NCBI GenBank assembly: GCA_038396625.1
Contig: CP121688.1
Coordinates: 3,596,001 to 3,660,000, forward strand
Length of the DNA: 64,000 nt
Direction of reading: 5' to 3'
DNA from: G038396625 sp038396625
Lineage (GTDB): Bacteria; Bacillota; Clostridia; Peptostreptococcales; Thermotaleaceae
Shown here one piece after another: positions 40,709-49,428 of the stretch. The first letter of the stretch is position 1. Every line of letters starts with the position of its first letter. The position numbers and the translations under genes were made by a program. Below the pieces are notes generated by a model, which was given only the letters and a program-made list of their open reading frames with translations, did not search any database and had not been told where the DNA came from.

Positions 40709-42884
40709 CCCATAGCCCTCCCTCAAAGCATATTGTAAATTCTGTATACTTTCCTACTTCGCTTTTTACGGAAATTATACCATGATTATCGGTTATAATT
40801 TTGTGTACAATGGATAAACCTAAGCCTGTACCATTTTCCTTGGTTGTAAAGAATGGGTTGAAGATTTGTTCTGCTTTTTCCTGTGGAATCCCTAGACCAT
40901 TGTCTCTTATAGAAATATACAATAGCTTGTTTTCGCCTTTTTCTAATAATTTAACCTCTATTCGAATTTCTCCATGATAATCTACAGCTTGAATGCTGTT
41001 CTTTAGTAAATTGACAAAAGCCTGCCTTAGTCCAGAAACATCCATTTTTAAAAGAGGTAGCTGTGCTGGTATTTTTTTTATGACTTGAATATCTTTATGC
41101 ACAATTTCTGAGTATAAAATATTCATTGCACTCTCTAGAACATCCACAATGTTGGTTAGAATTGATTTATTTTTATGGGCTCTCGTAAAATCTAAAAATT
41201 TGATCACCATATCATTCAGTATATTTACTTCTTCTCTTAAGGTATCTAGCAATTCTTCTCTTAAATCTTCTTCATCCCAGTTATCTCTTAATACTTCCAA
41301 TAGATTGGTCATTCCTGCTAGAGGATTCCCAATCTCATGAATTAAATTTGATGACAATTCTCCAATGGTTTTTAATCGATCTTCTCTCCTGATATGCTCT
41401 TCTAATATTTTAATTCTTGTCAAGTCCTTCATTAAACAAATCGTACCAATAATTTTTCCCTCTTCATCATAAACAGGCGAAAGCTCAATATTTAGTACCT
41501 TTATACTTCCATCTTTTTTAGGGATATTGTATTCTCTCTCCATCACTATATTCTTTTCTCTTTTTTCATAATCTTGAAATATGTCTTGAGGTAGATCGGA
41601 ATGTTGCAGTAAAAACGTCAAATCTTTATGCATAAAAAACGCTTGCTTTAATCCCAGGATCTCTTCAGCTGCTGTATTAAAAACAGATATTTTATTTTCA
41701 TGATCAATAACAATAATGCCACTAGCCACACTCTTTAATATATTATTTAAGTATTGCTTTATCTCACATTCTCTTTTATGGAGATTTTTCAACGCTTCCA
41801 TTTTTAAACTTAGTTCCTTGCGCATACTATCAAATGCTTGTTCTAATTCTCCAATCTCGTCCTTAGCAATAACTTCAAACGAGCGGCTTTTTTTATCAAT
41901 ATCCCTATTTAATCCTCTTACAAATAAAACTAATTTTTCTATAGGCATAGTAATCGTATGAGCAAAATATATGCTTAATATCAGTACAACCAGCATAATC
42001 AATAGGATATTTGTAATAAAACGTGGTTTTATCTTTTCAATCTGCTCTAAAACATATGCTTGATCTTGCTCAACAAAGACAATTCCTTCATAATTCTTCA
42101 TCTTACTAAATGCCACGTATGTGATTTCCGAATCGTTGGTATACTCTCCCACCCCTTGTTTGTTATGAAGAATTACTTCTTTTAGTGGTATTTCCTGCTC
42201 ACCTAATAGAATCTCTCTCTCTAGTGACATTCCCTCAGAAATTTCCATATCATTGGGAGTTACTAGAACCATTCCATCTCGGTCAACCACATAAATTTTC
42301 CCCTCAAAAGTCTCCTGTGTTTTTCTAACAACTTTTTTGATGTTGCTTAATGGAACACCTCCCCCTATAATTCCTTTTAAGGCTCCTGTTTTCTTATCAA
42401 GGATGGGCGCTACAATAATAATATGGGGCTGATTTAGAATACTACTAACAAATACTTTGCTTATATAGGTTTGCTTATATTTTATCATGTATTGATAGTA
42501 CTCTCTATTCACATAATTTCTACTATATATCACATCATTATGGGGATTACTATACGTAATCCTTCCATCAGCAGTCATGTAAAACATCAAATCCATCCAA
42601 TTGTAATTTGTATATACGCTATCTATATAACTTTGTATACTTTTCATATCATTAGTGGCCGCATATTTTGCTACATACTCCACTGTGCTCTGTGCATTAG
42701 ACAAATATTGACTCACTTGATCAGAAATCATATCTGTAATAATAAAATTTTTCTGCACAATTTCTTCCTTCATATTCTCCTGAAATATATGGTAGGAGAT
42801 ATAGCTTGTGCTGATAATGGCGATCATCACCAATCCAATGATTAAAGCAGGTATTTTAATTTTTAAACTTTTGCTAGAAATCAT
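40689..42884 (-). CDS. Membrane histidine kinase with extracellular Cache sensor
   Basis: A 731-residue sensor kinase. Two membrane helices (about 12-35 and 305-327) flank a 270-residue outer sensor region of double-Cache type (NYNWMDLMFYMTADGRITYSNP, NREYYQYM, GGGVPLSNIKKVV). Then come HAMP, a coiled segment, a PAS domain (about 395-500), HisKA (phospho-His in SNLIHEIGNPLAG) and an ATPase domain (NGLGI, FFTTKENGTGLGLSI). The layout is that of DctB/DctS-like sensors of dicarboxylates, but the ligand is not readable. GGAGG sits five bases before the ATG at 42884. Confidence 0.93.
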   Translation of the reverse strand: MISSKSLKIKIPALIIGLVMIAIISTSYISYHIFQENMKEEIVQKNFIITDMISDQVSQYLSNAQSTVEYVAKYAATNDMKSIQSYIDSVYTNYNWMDLMFYMTADGRITYSNPHNDVIYSRNYVNREYYQYMIKYKQTYISKVFVSSILNQPHIIIVAPILDKKTGALKGIIGGGVPLSNIKKVVRKTQETFEGKIYVVDRDGMVLVTPNDMEISEGMSLEREILLGEQEIPLKEVILHNKQGVGEYTNDSEITYVAFSKMKNYEGIVFVEQDQAYVLEQIEKIKPRFITNILLIMLVVLILSIYFAHTITMPIEKLVLFVRGLNRDIDKKSRSFEVIAKDEIGELEQAFDSMRKELSLKMEALKNLHKRECEIKQYLNNILKSVASGIIVIDHENKISVFNTAAEEILGLKQAFFMHKDLTFLLQHSDLPQDIFQDYEKREKNIVMEREYNIPKKDGSIKVLNIELSPVYDEEGKIIGTICLMKDLTRIKILEEHIRREDRLKTIGELSSNLIHEIGNPLAGMTNLLEVLRDNWDEEDLREELLDTLREEVNILNDMVIKFLDFTRAHKNKSILTNIVDVLESAMNILYSEIVHKDIQVIKKIPAQLPLLKMDVSGLRQAFVNLLKNSIQAVDYHGEIRIEVKLLEKGENKLLYISIRDNGLGIPQEKAEQIFNPFFTTKENGTGLGLSIVHKIITDNHGIISVKSEVGKYTEFTICFEGGLWDETTHN

Positions 42885-42949
42885 CGTGTCCTCCAATAGA
42901 TTTTTAATTCCATTGTATATGAAATTTAGACATCTCACCATATGTTTAT

Positions 42950-42982
42950 ACAAAAAGAACCCATTTTAGGGGTTCTTTTTGA
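42950..42982 (-). terminator. Terminator of the thioesterase gene
   Basis: Stem AAAAAGAACCC / GGGTTCTTTTT with a short loop, followed by TTTTTG on the minus strand, between the thioesterase and kinase genes. Confidence 0.8.
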
Positions 42983-43052
42983 TTTACACGATATTGGTTT
43001 CATCGTTTTTGTAATTTTCCGTTATTTCCCGGGAAATTCTGTAGATTTTTCA

Positions 43053-43451
43053 CTATTTATGATTTTTCCCCTCAGCATTTTCTACAAATTTTTCTACAAG
43101 AATTATATATCTTGAATGTATTCCTTCGCCAATCTTATCTTTTTCATCATAGGCTTCAATCTTAAATTTTAATTTTTTCCCATCAATCTCAATCAGTTCT
43201 GCTTCTGCCCTTACTTTCATACCAACCGGTGTTGCAGCCATATGCTTTACATCCAAATGAATGCCTACCGTCGAAAAGTCTTGTGCCAATTGTGGCTGTA
43301 CTGCCTTAAGCGCAGCATTTTCCATAATTCCTATCATCATGGGAGTAGCAAATACCCTTACAGCACCACTTCCAACACTTGCAGCTGTATGCTTCTCTTC
43401 TACAATCTGTTCAACTGATGCCTTCATGCCTACTTTTAATTGGTGTTCCAT
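43053..43451 (-). CDS. Hot-dog thioesterase, FlK-like family
   Basis: A 132-residue single hot-dog domain protein. The stretch TAASVGSGAVRVFATPMMIGIMENAALKAV holds the Thr and Glu of the FlK-type active site, and VGIHLDVKHMAATPVGMKV the conserved His. Such enzymes hydrolyse small acyl-CoA esters; the true substrate is unknown, but its place next to a propionate/CoA gene block is suggestive. GGAGG precedes the ATG, and it has its own terminator. Confidence 0.85.
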   Translation of the reverse strand: MEHQLKVGMKASVEQIVEEKHTAASVGSGAVRVFATPMMIGIMENAALKAVQPQLAQDFSTVGIHLDVKHMAATPVGMKVRAEAELIEIDGKKLKFKIEAYDEKDKIGEGIHSRYIILVEKFVENAEGKNHK

Positions 43452-43513
43452 GATTTTTCCTCCTCTTCATATCATTTTTACACATATATAAATCTATTTT
43501 ACAAACATAGCCT

Positions 43514-43556
43514 TATAACAAACCCCTTTGTCGATTCAAAGGGGTTTGTTGTTATT
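43514..43556 (-). terminator. Terminator of ftsH
   Basis: Stem AACAAACCCCTTTG / CAAAGGGGTTTGTT with a short loop, directly past the ftsH stop codon. Confidence 0.85.
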
Positions 43557-43567
43557 TATTCATTCTT

Positions 43568-45466
43568 TTATTCTTTCTTTTCATCAATATCTTCAATATT
43601 ATTATCTTTCTCTGCATCATATTTCTTTTCTAAAATGACATCATCTGGTTTTTCTTCCCCAGTAAATAATTTCTCAAAATCTTCAGCGTTCAATGTTTCC
43701 ACTTCTAGCAAGGTATTTGCTACAAGATGAAGCTTATCCATATTTTCATTCAATAATCTTTCAGCAGTTTCATATCCATGGTCAATCATCGCTCTAATTT
43801 CTTTGTCTATCTTAGAAGCCACTTCTTCAGAGTAGTTTCTCTTCGTTGAAAAATCTCTGCCTAAGAATACTTCATCATCAGAACTGTAACTGATGGGTCC
43901 TATACTATCACTCATACCATATTTGGTTACCATGGCTTTGGCAATACTTGTTGCACGCTCTAAATCATTACTTGCACCAGTACTAATATCATTTAATACC
44001 AGTTTTTCAGCTACTCTTCCTCCTAAAAGATGTATAATCTGCTCTTCCATCTCCGTTTTGGTAGCATAATTTTTTTCTTCCTTCGGCAAGATCATCGTAA
44101 AGCCACCAGCTCTACCTCTAGGAATAATAGTAACTTGATGCACTGGGTCTGTATTGGGTAACATTCTAGCTACTACTGCATGCCCTGCTTCATGATATGC
44201 CGTTAGCTTCCTATCCTTTTCGCTGATTACTCTACTTCTTTTTTCCGGTCCTGCAATGACCTTTGTAATAGCTTCTTCAACCGTATGCATGTTAATTTTT
44301 TTAGCATTATGTCTAGCAGATAATAACGCTGCTTCATTCATTAAATTTTCTATATCTGCTGGTGTGAATCCTGGCGTTCTTCTAGCCAATACCTTTAAAT
44401 CCACATCCTCTGCTAAAGGTTTATTTCTAGCGTGAACTTTTAGAATTTCTTCTCTGCCTTTAATATCTGGTACACCAACAACTACTTGTCTATCAAACCT
44501 TCCCGGTCTGAGTAATGCTGGATCTAAAATATCTGGTCTATTGGTCGCGGCAATGATAATAATTCCTTCATTTACACCAAACCCATCCATTTCTACAAGC
44601 AGTTGGTTGAGGGTCTGCTCTCTTTCGTCATGACCACCACCTAATCCTGCACCTCTTTTTCTTCCTACTGCATCGATTTCGTCTATAAATACAATACATG
44701 GAGAATTTTTCTTTGCTTGCTCAAACAGATCACGTACCCTTGATGCTCCTACACCAACGAACATCTCCACAAAATCAGAACCACTTATACTATAAAAAGG
44801 TACGCCTGCCTCACCTGCTGTGGCACGAGATAAATAGGTTTTTCCTGTTCCTGGAGGTCCAACCATTAAAATTCCCTTTGGAATCCTTGCTCCTAATTCA
44901 ATATATTTCTTAGGACTTTTCAAAAAGTCCACAACTTCTTGTAATTCTTCTTTTTCTTCATCTAACCCTGCAACATCATCAAAGGTAACTTTTTTCCTCT
45001 CGTCTTCCTTATGGAGCTTCGCCTTACTCTTTCCAAAGGACATGACTCTGCTACCTCCACCCTGAGATTGTTGCATAAATACAAACCAAAATACAACAAA
45101 TATGAGAATCATGAAGATAGAAGGCAGGATTTCAAAAAACCAAGGTGTCTTCGCAGGCGGCTCTCCTGCAACCTTTAAACTGCCATTTTCAATTTGTGGA
45201 AGGATATATTTTTCTGTCAATACTTCGGAACGTAAAACAGGAGGTATATATGTTTCAAAGGCTTGATCACCCGTCTTTAATTTCCCTTGAATCGTATTTT
45301 CTACAATGTAGATTTCTTTTACATTTTGTTTCTGTAACTCAACAATAAATTCTGAAATACCCAGGGGTACTTTATCTTGTGCTGGCTGTCCGTAAAAGTG
45401 AACAATAGAGATAATAATGATAAATATTAGTATATAGAAACTAGCTCCCCTAAAAAATTTCTTCAA
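43568..45466 (-). CDS. ftsH: ATP-dependent zinc metalloprotease FtsH
   Basis: A 632-residue membrane protease that degrades membrane and regulatory proteins. It has an N-terminal helix, an outer domain (about 30-100), a second helix (FFEILPSIFMILIFVVFWFVF), an AAA+ module (GPPGTGKT, FIDEIDAVG, second region of homology RPGRFDR) and the protease domain with the zinc motif HEAGH. The likely start is TTG at 45466, six bases after GGAGGG; the open frame extends six codons further. The C-terminus is acidic (NIEDIDEKKE). Confidence 0.96.
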   Translation of the reverse strand: MKKFFRGASFYILIFIIIISIVHFYGQPAQDKVPLGISEFIVELQKQNVKEIYIVENTIQGKLKTGDQAFETYIPPVLRSEVLTEKYILPQIENGSLKVAGEPPAKTPWFFEILPSIFMILIFVVFWFVFMQQSQGGGSRVMSFGKSKAKLHKEDERKKVTFDDVAGLDEEKEELQEVVDFLKSPKKYIELGARIPKGILMVGPPGTGKTYLSRATAGEAGVPFYSISGSDFVEMFVGVGASRVRDLFEQAKKNSPCIVFIDEIDAVGRKRGAGLGGGHDEREQTLNQLLVEMDGFGVNEGIIIIAATNRPDILDPALLRPGRFDRQVVVGVPDIKGREEILKVHARNKPLAEDVDLKVLARRTPGFTPADIENLMNEAALLSARHNAKKINMHTVEEAITKVIAGPEKRSRVISEKDRKLTAYHEAGHAVVARMLPNTDPVHQVTIIPRGRAGGFTMILPKEEKNYATKTEMEEQIIHLLGGRVAEKLVLNDISTGASNDLERATSIAKAMVTKYGMSDSIGPISYSSDDEVFLGRDFSTKRNYSEEVASKIDKEIRAMIDHGYETAERLLNENMDKLHLVANTLLEVETLNAEDFEKLFTGEEKPDDVILEKKYDAEKDNNIEDIDEKKE

Positions 45467-45516
45467 CAAAAGCCCTCCTCTCAATGCAATGCATAGCTTG
45501 ATTTTTACATCTTTTT

Positions 45517-45545
45517 ATTCTACCATATTTTTTGGGTTAAAACAA
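45517..45545 (-). promoter_or_regulatory. Probable promoter of ftsH
   Basis: TTGTTT, 17-bp spacer, TAGAAT on the minus strand, about 50 bases before the start codon. Confidence 0.5.
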
Positions 45546-45750
45546 TAAATTCCATAAATCTTACTGTTATTCCCTCGTTTTTGAATGTTGCAATACTTAT
45601 TCTAATAACTATCTATGATGTGCTTCATTTAAAATATAACATATGCCATTTTAGACACGATCCAAAACTGCTCCTTATAAAATACTCTACAGACAACACT
45701 TGATCCTTTTCCACGCCAAGGACCTATGTATATACAACCTTTTATGCAAA

Positions 45751-47163
45751 CTATTTATCTTGTATCGTATCTTTTTCATCAATATACGATACCACCAATA
45801 TTTTTTTTGTATGTTTATCTATCTTATATTGATCACTCATTCTGTATCCTATCACCCACATAATCTCATCCCCATCACAAAGGAGAGGAATTTCATCTCT
45901 CTTTTCTCTAGGAACTTTCTCATCAATAAAATAATCCTTCAGTTTCTTGCTTCCCTTCATACCTAAGGGTGTAAAACGATCACCTGCCCTTCGATTCCTA
46001 AGTATCATACCCCTTTTTATCTTATCTAAATCAAAATACTTTTGGTCATCTGTTGTAATGATCTCTCTTACGTCTTTCAGATCAAGAATATTTGATGCTA
46101 GATATGTATTCAATGCTGCAATCTGTAATTTTTCTCCAATAGGAATATTGTATTGAAAATCATGTTGTTGTACTGGAATTTTCATTTCTTGAATGGTACA
46201 GGTTTGATAATCCAAAACGCCTACTAATCCCTTTGGCAAGTCCATTTTCTTCCCCACTTGCCCATCCTGTATGAAGCTTATTAAATTTTCTACATGCTTA
46301 TTTTCTATATTCCTTATGTTTCCACAAAGCCTTTTTATGGCTTGTCGCAATATCCTTTTTTGTATAGCATAGTGATTTTCCTTAAATAAACAAATATCTA
46401 TCTTTATTCCTGAAGCGATCTCCTTTACAACCTTATGATAAACTGCGTTTACCATCCCATCAATCACTTCTTTATCTTCTCGCATCAAATTGGCTGTTCG
46501 ACAAAGCGTTTTCTTAATGTTGGGATTAAAGTATTTTTCTATGTACGGAATTAACTCTAATCTTATACGATTTCGTGTATAAACAGATTCTAAATTTGTC
46601 TTATCGATTTTTGGATGTAAATTATTTTCTTTACAATAGTTTTCTATTTCCTGTCTGCTTATATCTAATAACGGTCTAATAATTTTATCATCCCTTACGT
46701 AGTCAATAGCGCTAAGTCCTTCCATTCCAGCACCTCTGATGAGTCTCATAAAAACGGTTTCTGCTTGATCATCCATATTCTGTGCTATTGCAATCTTTGT
46801 AGCACCAGTTTGTTGCATTACTTCATGAAATAAATGATAGCGAATTTCTCTTCCTGCTTCTTCAAAGGTAATTTTTTTTTCTTTGCTATAAAGTTTTACA
46901 TCCTCACTATATATAAAAGATTTTATTCCCCATTCTTTGCAAACTTCTTTTACATAATCAGCATCCTCTTGTGCTTCACTTCCTCGAAATTGATGGTTTA
47001 AGTGAACGGCATATAAATTTAATGCATATGTATCTTTTATACGCCACAAAAGATGCAACAAAGAAATGGAATCTGGACCTCCCGACACACCAATTACAAT
47101 CCCTTCCCCCTTCGTAATCATTTTATGCCTTGTGATGGTGTTTAAAAATTTTTCAAGCATCAT
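45751..47163 (-). CDS. tilS: tRNA(Ile)-lysidine synthetase
   Basis: A 470-residue enzyme that converts C34 of tRNA-Ile(CAU) to lysidine so it reads AUA. The PP-loop is GVSGGPDSISLLHLL near the N-terminus; later parts include LNHQFRGSEAQEDADYV, IAQNMDDQAETVFMRLIRG and the C-terminal domain RNRRAGDRFTPLGMKGSKKLKDYFID. In Bacillus it is followed by hprT and then ftsH; here hprT is missing, leaving a gap of about 285 bases before ftsH. Confidence 0.96.
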   Translation of the reverse strand: MMLEKFLNTITRHKMITKGEGIVIGVSGGPDSISLLHLLWRIKDTYALNLYAVHLNHQFRGSEAQEDADYVKEVCKEWGIKSFIYSEDVKLYSKEKKITFEEAGREIRYHLFHEVMQQTGATKIAIAQNMDDQAETVFMRLIRGAGMEGLSAIDYVRDDKIIRPLLDISRQEIENYCKENNLHPKIDKTNLESVYTRNRIRLELIPYIEKYFNPNIKKTLCRTANLMREDKEVIDGMVNAVYHKVVKEIASGIKIDICLFKENHYAIQKRILRQAIKRLCGNIRNIENKHVENLISFIQDGQVGKKMDLPKGLVGVLDYQTCTIQEMKIPVQQHDFQYNIPIGEKLQIAALNTYLASNILDLKDVREIITTDDQKYFDLDKIKRGMILRNRRAGDRFTPLGMKGSKKLKDYFIDEKVPREKRDEIPLLCDGDEIMWVIGYRMSDQYKIDKHTKKILVVSYIDEKDTIQDK

Positions 47164-47370
47164 TTTACTCCTATCATTTTTTACACTTGTACATAATACA
47201 ATAAAGATATTTTATATACCTATTTTAGAAAGGGTTTCAAATGTTGCCCTATAAAAGTATTGTACAGGAGCAATTTTCAACCATTTCGTAATAATATCCT
47301 ATCCATATAAAATGTTTTTTACGAATTAGATATGTCTTTATTATTTCTATAATACTATCAAAAAACCCTG

Positions 47371-48294
47371 CTAAAACCAAATACTTTTTCTAAAACACAC
47401 TGCTACAATCCCAATAAATAGTGCAACACTACCAATAAACACACCATTAATGAGCATATTTTTTTTATTATATTTATTTATATCCAATATATGAAAGTGA
47501 TACATTGAATTTTGATATATTTTTTTTATTTGCAAAAGAAATTCTTCAAAAGAAATCGATTTTTGCTTTAAACCTTTGTGGATTAAACGCACGAGTCTAG
47601 AAGGGATATCCACATTTTTCAGTCTACGAATAACATGATCCACACAACTTACTTGCATTGTATGATTTCTTTTTAGTAAAAGTATGGCAAGCAACATACT
47701 TATACTAAATAAGTCATATTTTTCATCCGCTCTTCTTAATCCCATATTCCAACTTGCCCTATCATACAAAGGTGTAAATTCTTTGATACTACAGCCCATG
47801 GGTGTGACTCCACCTAAATCAATTACTTTCAGACTTTGATTTTTTTCATCAATCATCAAATTTTCTAACTTTAAATCCCCAAATACAAGCTTATTTTTGT
47901 GTAATATTTGAAATCCTTCTCCAACAATAATGGTTATTCCAAGGGCTGTCTTAATACTGATGGATTTATCCTGTAAATAATTTTTCAAGTCCTTCCCCTG
48001 TATATATTCTAGTACTATATAATATTGGGTCTGTTTACCTTGAAAAAAATCATCTATTTCTTTAACCCTAGGAATACATTGAATACTTTCAAATTTTTTC
48101 AGCATTTCATATTCTTTGGTAACACTATGTATGTCACTGCTTATTTTCAGCGCCCAAATCTCGTGGGTTTTTATATCCACCACTTTATAAACTTTTCCAA
48201 TACCGCCCACTCCTAATATAGCTAGTATCTTATACGTGTTTTGATTCCATTTTCCACATATCTGATCGCCAGGATAAAGATGTGACAAAGTCAT
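47371..48294 (-). CDS. yabT: YabT-like serine/threonine protein kinase
   Basis: A 307-residue kinase with a C-terminal membrane helix (about 278-300, ending IAVCFRKSIWF-type tail) and no extracellular domain, like the sporulation kinase YabT. It keeps a Gly-rich loop (GVGGIGKVYKV), the ATP Lys (K50 in WALKIS), the catalytic Asp (D140) with K142 and N145 (FGDLKLEN), and the metal Asp in IDLGG. The canonical HRD is FGD and DFG is DLG, so it belongs to the non-RD type. Order spoIIE-yabS-yabT-tilS is as in Bacillus subtilis. Confidence 0.88.
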   Translation of the reverse strand: MTLSHLYPGDQICGKWNQNTYKILAILGVGGIGKVYKVVDIKTHEIWALKISSDIHSVTKEYEMLKKFESIQCIPRVKEIDDFFQGKQTQYYIVLEYIQGKDLKNYLQDKSISIKTALGITIIVGEGFQILHKNKLVFGDLKLENLMIDEKNQSLKVIDLGGVTPMGCSIKEFTPLYDRASWNMGLRRADEKYDLFSISMLLAILLLKRNHTMQVSCVDHVIRRLKNVDIPSRLVRLIHKGLKQKSISFEEFLLQIKKIYQNSMYHFHILDINKYNKKNMLINGVFIGSVALFIGIVAVCFRKSIWF

Positions 48295-48337
48295 TTTCTT
48301 TCATCTCCTTTTTCCATCTCAGTGGATTGGTTTCAAT

Positions 48338-48368
48338 GGAAAAACGGCTATCCATAGCCGTTTTTATG
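48338..48368 (-). terminator. Terminator of yabS
   Basis: Stem AAAACGGCTA / TAGCCGTTTT with a four-base loop and a T-run, between yabS and yabT. Confidence 0.8.
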
Positions 48369-48388
48369 AAATCATTCTACAAGAGTTT

Positions 48389-49132
48389 TTATACCATAGC
48401 ATCCTTTAATAGCGCCCCCTCATGACTCCCAAAAGATTCTATGATTTCGGTTTCATCCGTTCCACTCATTAAAGCAACCGCTCTGTTAATTGCTGCAGCC
48501 GTGGGGGTCGTTCCTCCAGCCTTCAAACCTAAAATTTTGTCTTTCAACTCTTGGATGTTTTCTGTAAAGTTGCTAATTAACTTTGTAAACTCTCCTTTTT
48601 CTCCAGGATAAGCAATCACCGCTACTTCACTTTTTCCAGTTCTTCCTTTCAGCGAGTGCATTAATTCTATAATGCTTTGTCTTGCGGTACTCATCTTATT
48701 CATCATACTGCCACTACAATCCATTAAAATACAGCATCGTATATCTGCTTCTTCTCCTAGCTGATCCATATAAGCAATCACTTTGCTTCGTGATTTTGGA
48801 GGGATATCCTCTAAATCTCCACCTATTATTTCTTTTAACTGTTTTCCTACAATGGTCTCAATGGTCTTGTTTACTGTTTTTTGTGTTACTGCATGCATAG
48901 TCTGCCCTAAGTTTTTTATCATGGTATTTTCCCAAACACCCTCACCTGCTTGTGCAATTTTTTCTACCTCATATAATGCATCATCATTAGCGGTATTATG
49001 ATCCATAATTCCGATAGCATTTATAGTGATGTTGGCTTTTGCTGCCTCTAATGCTGCAGTAACTGGATTTCCTCCCACATTGGATCTTCCATCGCTAACC
49101 AAAATAATTTGTTGAATTTGTATTTTTTTCAT
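48389..49132 (-). CDS. yabS: VWA-domain protein, YabS-like
   Basis: A 247-residue cytoplasmic protein with a von Willebrand factor A fold. The metal-ion adhesion site reads MDCSGSMM with later Thr and Asp (GGTTPTAAAI). The N-terminal 100 residues look like a second, partial VWA half (LVSDGRSNVGGNPV, INAIGIMDH). Homologues lie between spoIIE and the kinase yabT, suggesting a partner of that kinase during sporulation; function is not established. Confidence 0.85.
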   Translation of the reverse strand: MKKIQIQQIILVSDGRSNVGGNPVTAALEAAKANITINAIGIMDHNTANDDALYEVEKIAQAGEGVWENTMIKNLGQTMHAVTQKTVNKTIETIVGKQLKEIIGGDLEDIPPKSRSKVIAYMDQLGEEADIRCCILMDCSGSMMNKMSTARQSIIELMHSLKGRTGKSEVAVIAYPGEKGEFTKLISNFTENIQELKDKILGLKAGGTTPTAAAINRAVALMSGTDETEIIESFGSHEGALLKDAMV

Positions 49133-49401
49133 CCGTATCCCCCCATTATCTTTTTATCCCCTTCCTAAAAACCCTGTCACCCCTAACTTTTCCAAGTAAG
49201 AAATAAGCATTTTACAGGCTCTAGATAGGTTGATTCTAAAGCGTACACTCGAAGCTAAAAACCAGACAGCACTCCAACGTCATCTAAATTAAGCTTCATC
49301 TTATTTCCATTATTGTCCTGTAATATCCAATTTATACCCTTATGCCGAAACACTGGTAACCTTGTCCAATACATTATATACACAGAATCAGGAAAATATG
49401 C
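49133..49401. other. Gap between spoIIE and yabS
   Basis: About 270 bases. It contains one short open frame (see 49255-49374) and no clear terminator or promoter beyond the spoIIE terminator at its right edge. Confidence 0.5.
49255..49374 (-). CDS. Possible 39-residue small protein or gene remnant
   Basis: An ATG-to-TAG frame giving MYWTRLPVFRHKGINW and ending KLNLDDVGVLSGF. The composition looks protein-like, but no ribosome binding site precedes the ATG, and it begins just after the spoIIE terminator. It may be a real small gene, the end of a lost larger one, or chance. Confidence 0.25.
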   Translation of the reverse strand: MYWTRLPVFRHKGINWILQDNNGNKMKLNLDDVGVLSGF

Positions 49402-49428
49402 TCAAAAAAAGAGCCTTACGGCTCTTAT
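49402..49428 (-). terminator. Terminator of spoIIE
   Basis: Compact hairpin AAGAGCC gtaa GGCTCTT with seven T following on the minus strand, overlapping the spoIIE stop codon. Confidence 0.85.

Noticed and set aside
45485..45750. Remnant of hprT between tilS and ftsH
   Set aside because: I could not find any hypoxanthine phosphoribosyltransferase motif in any minus-strand frame.
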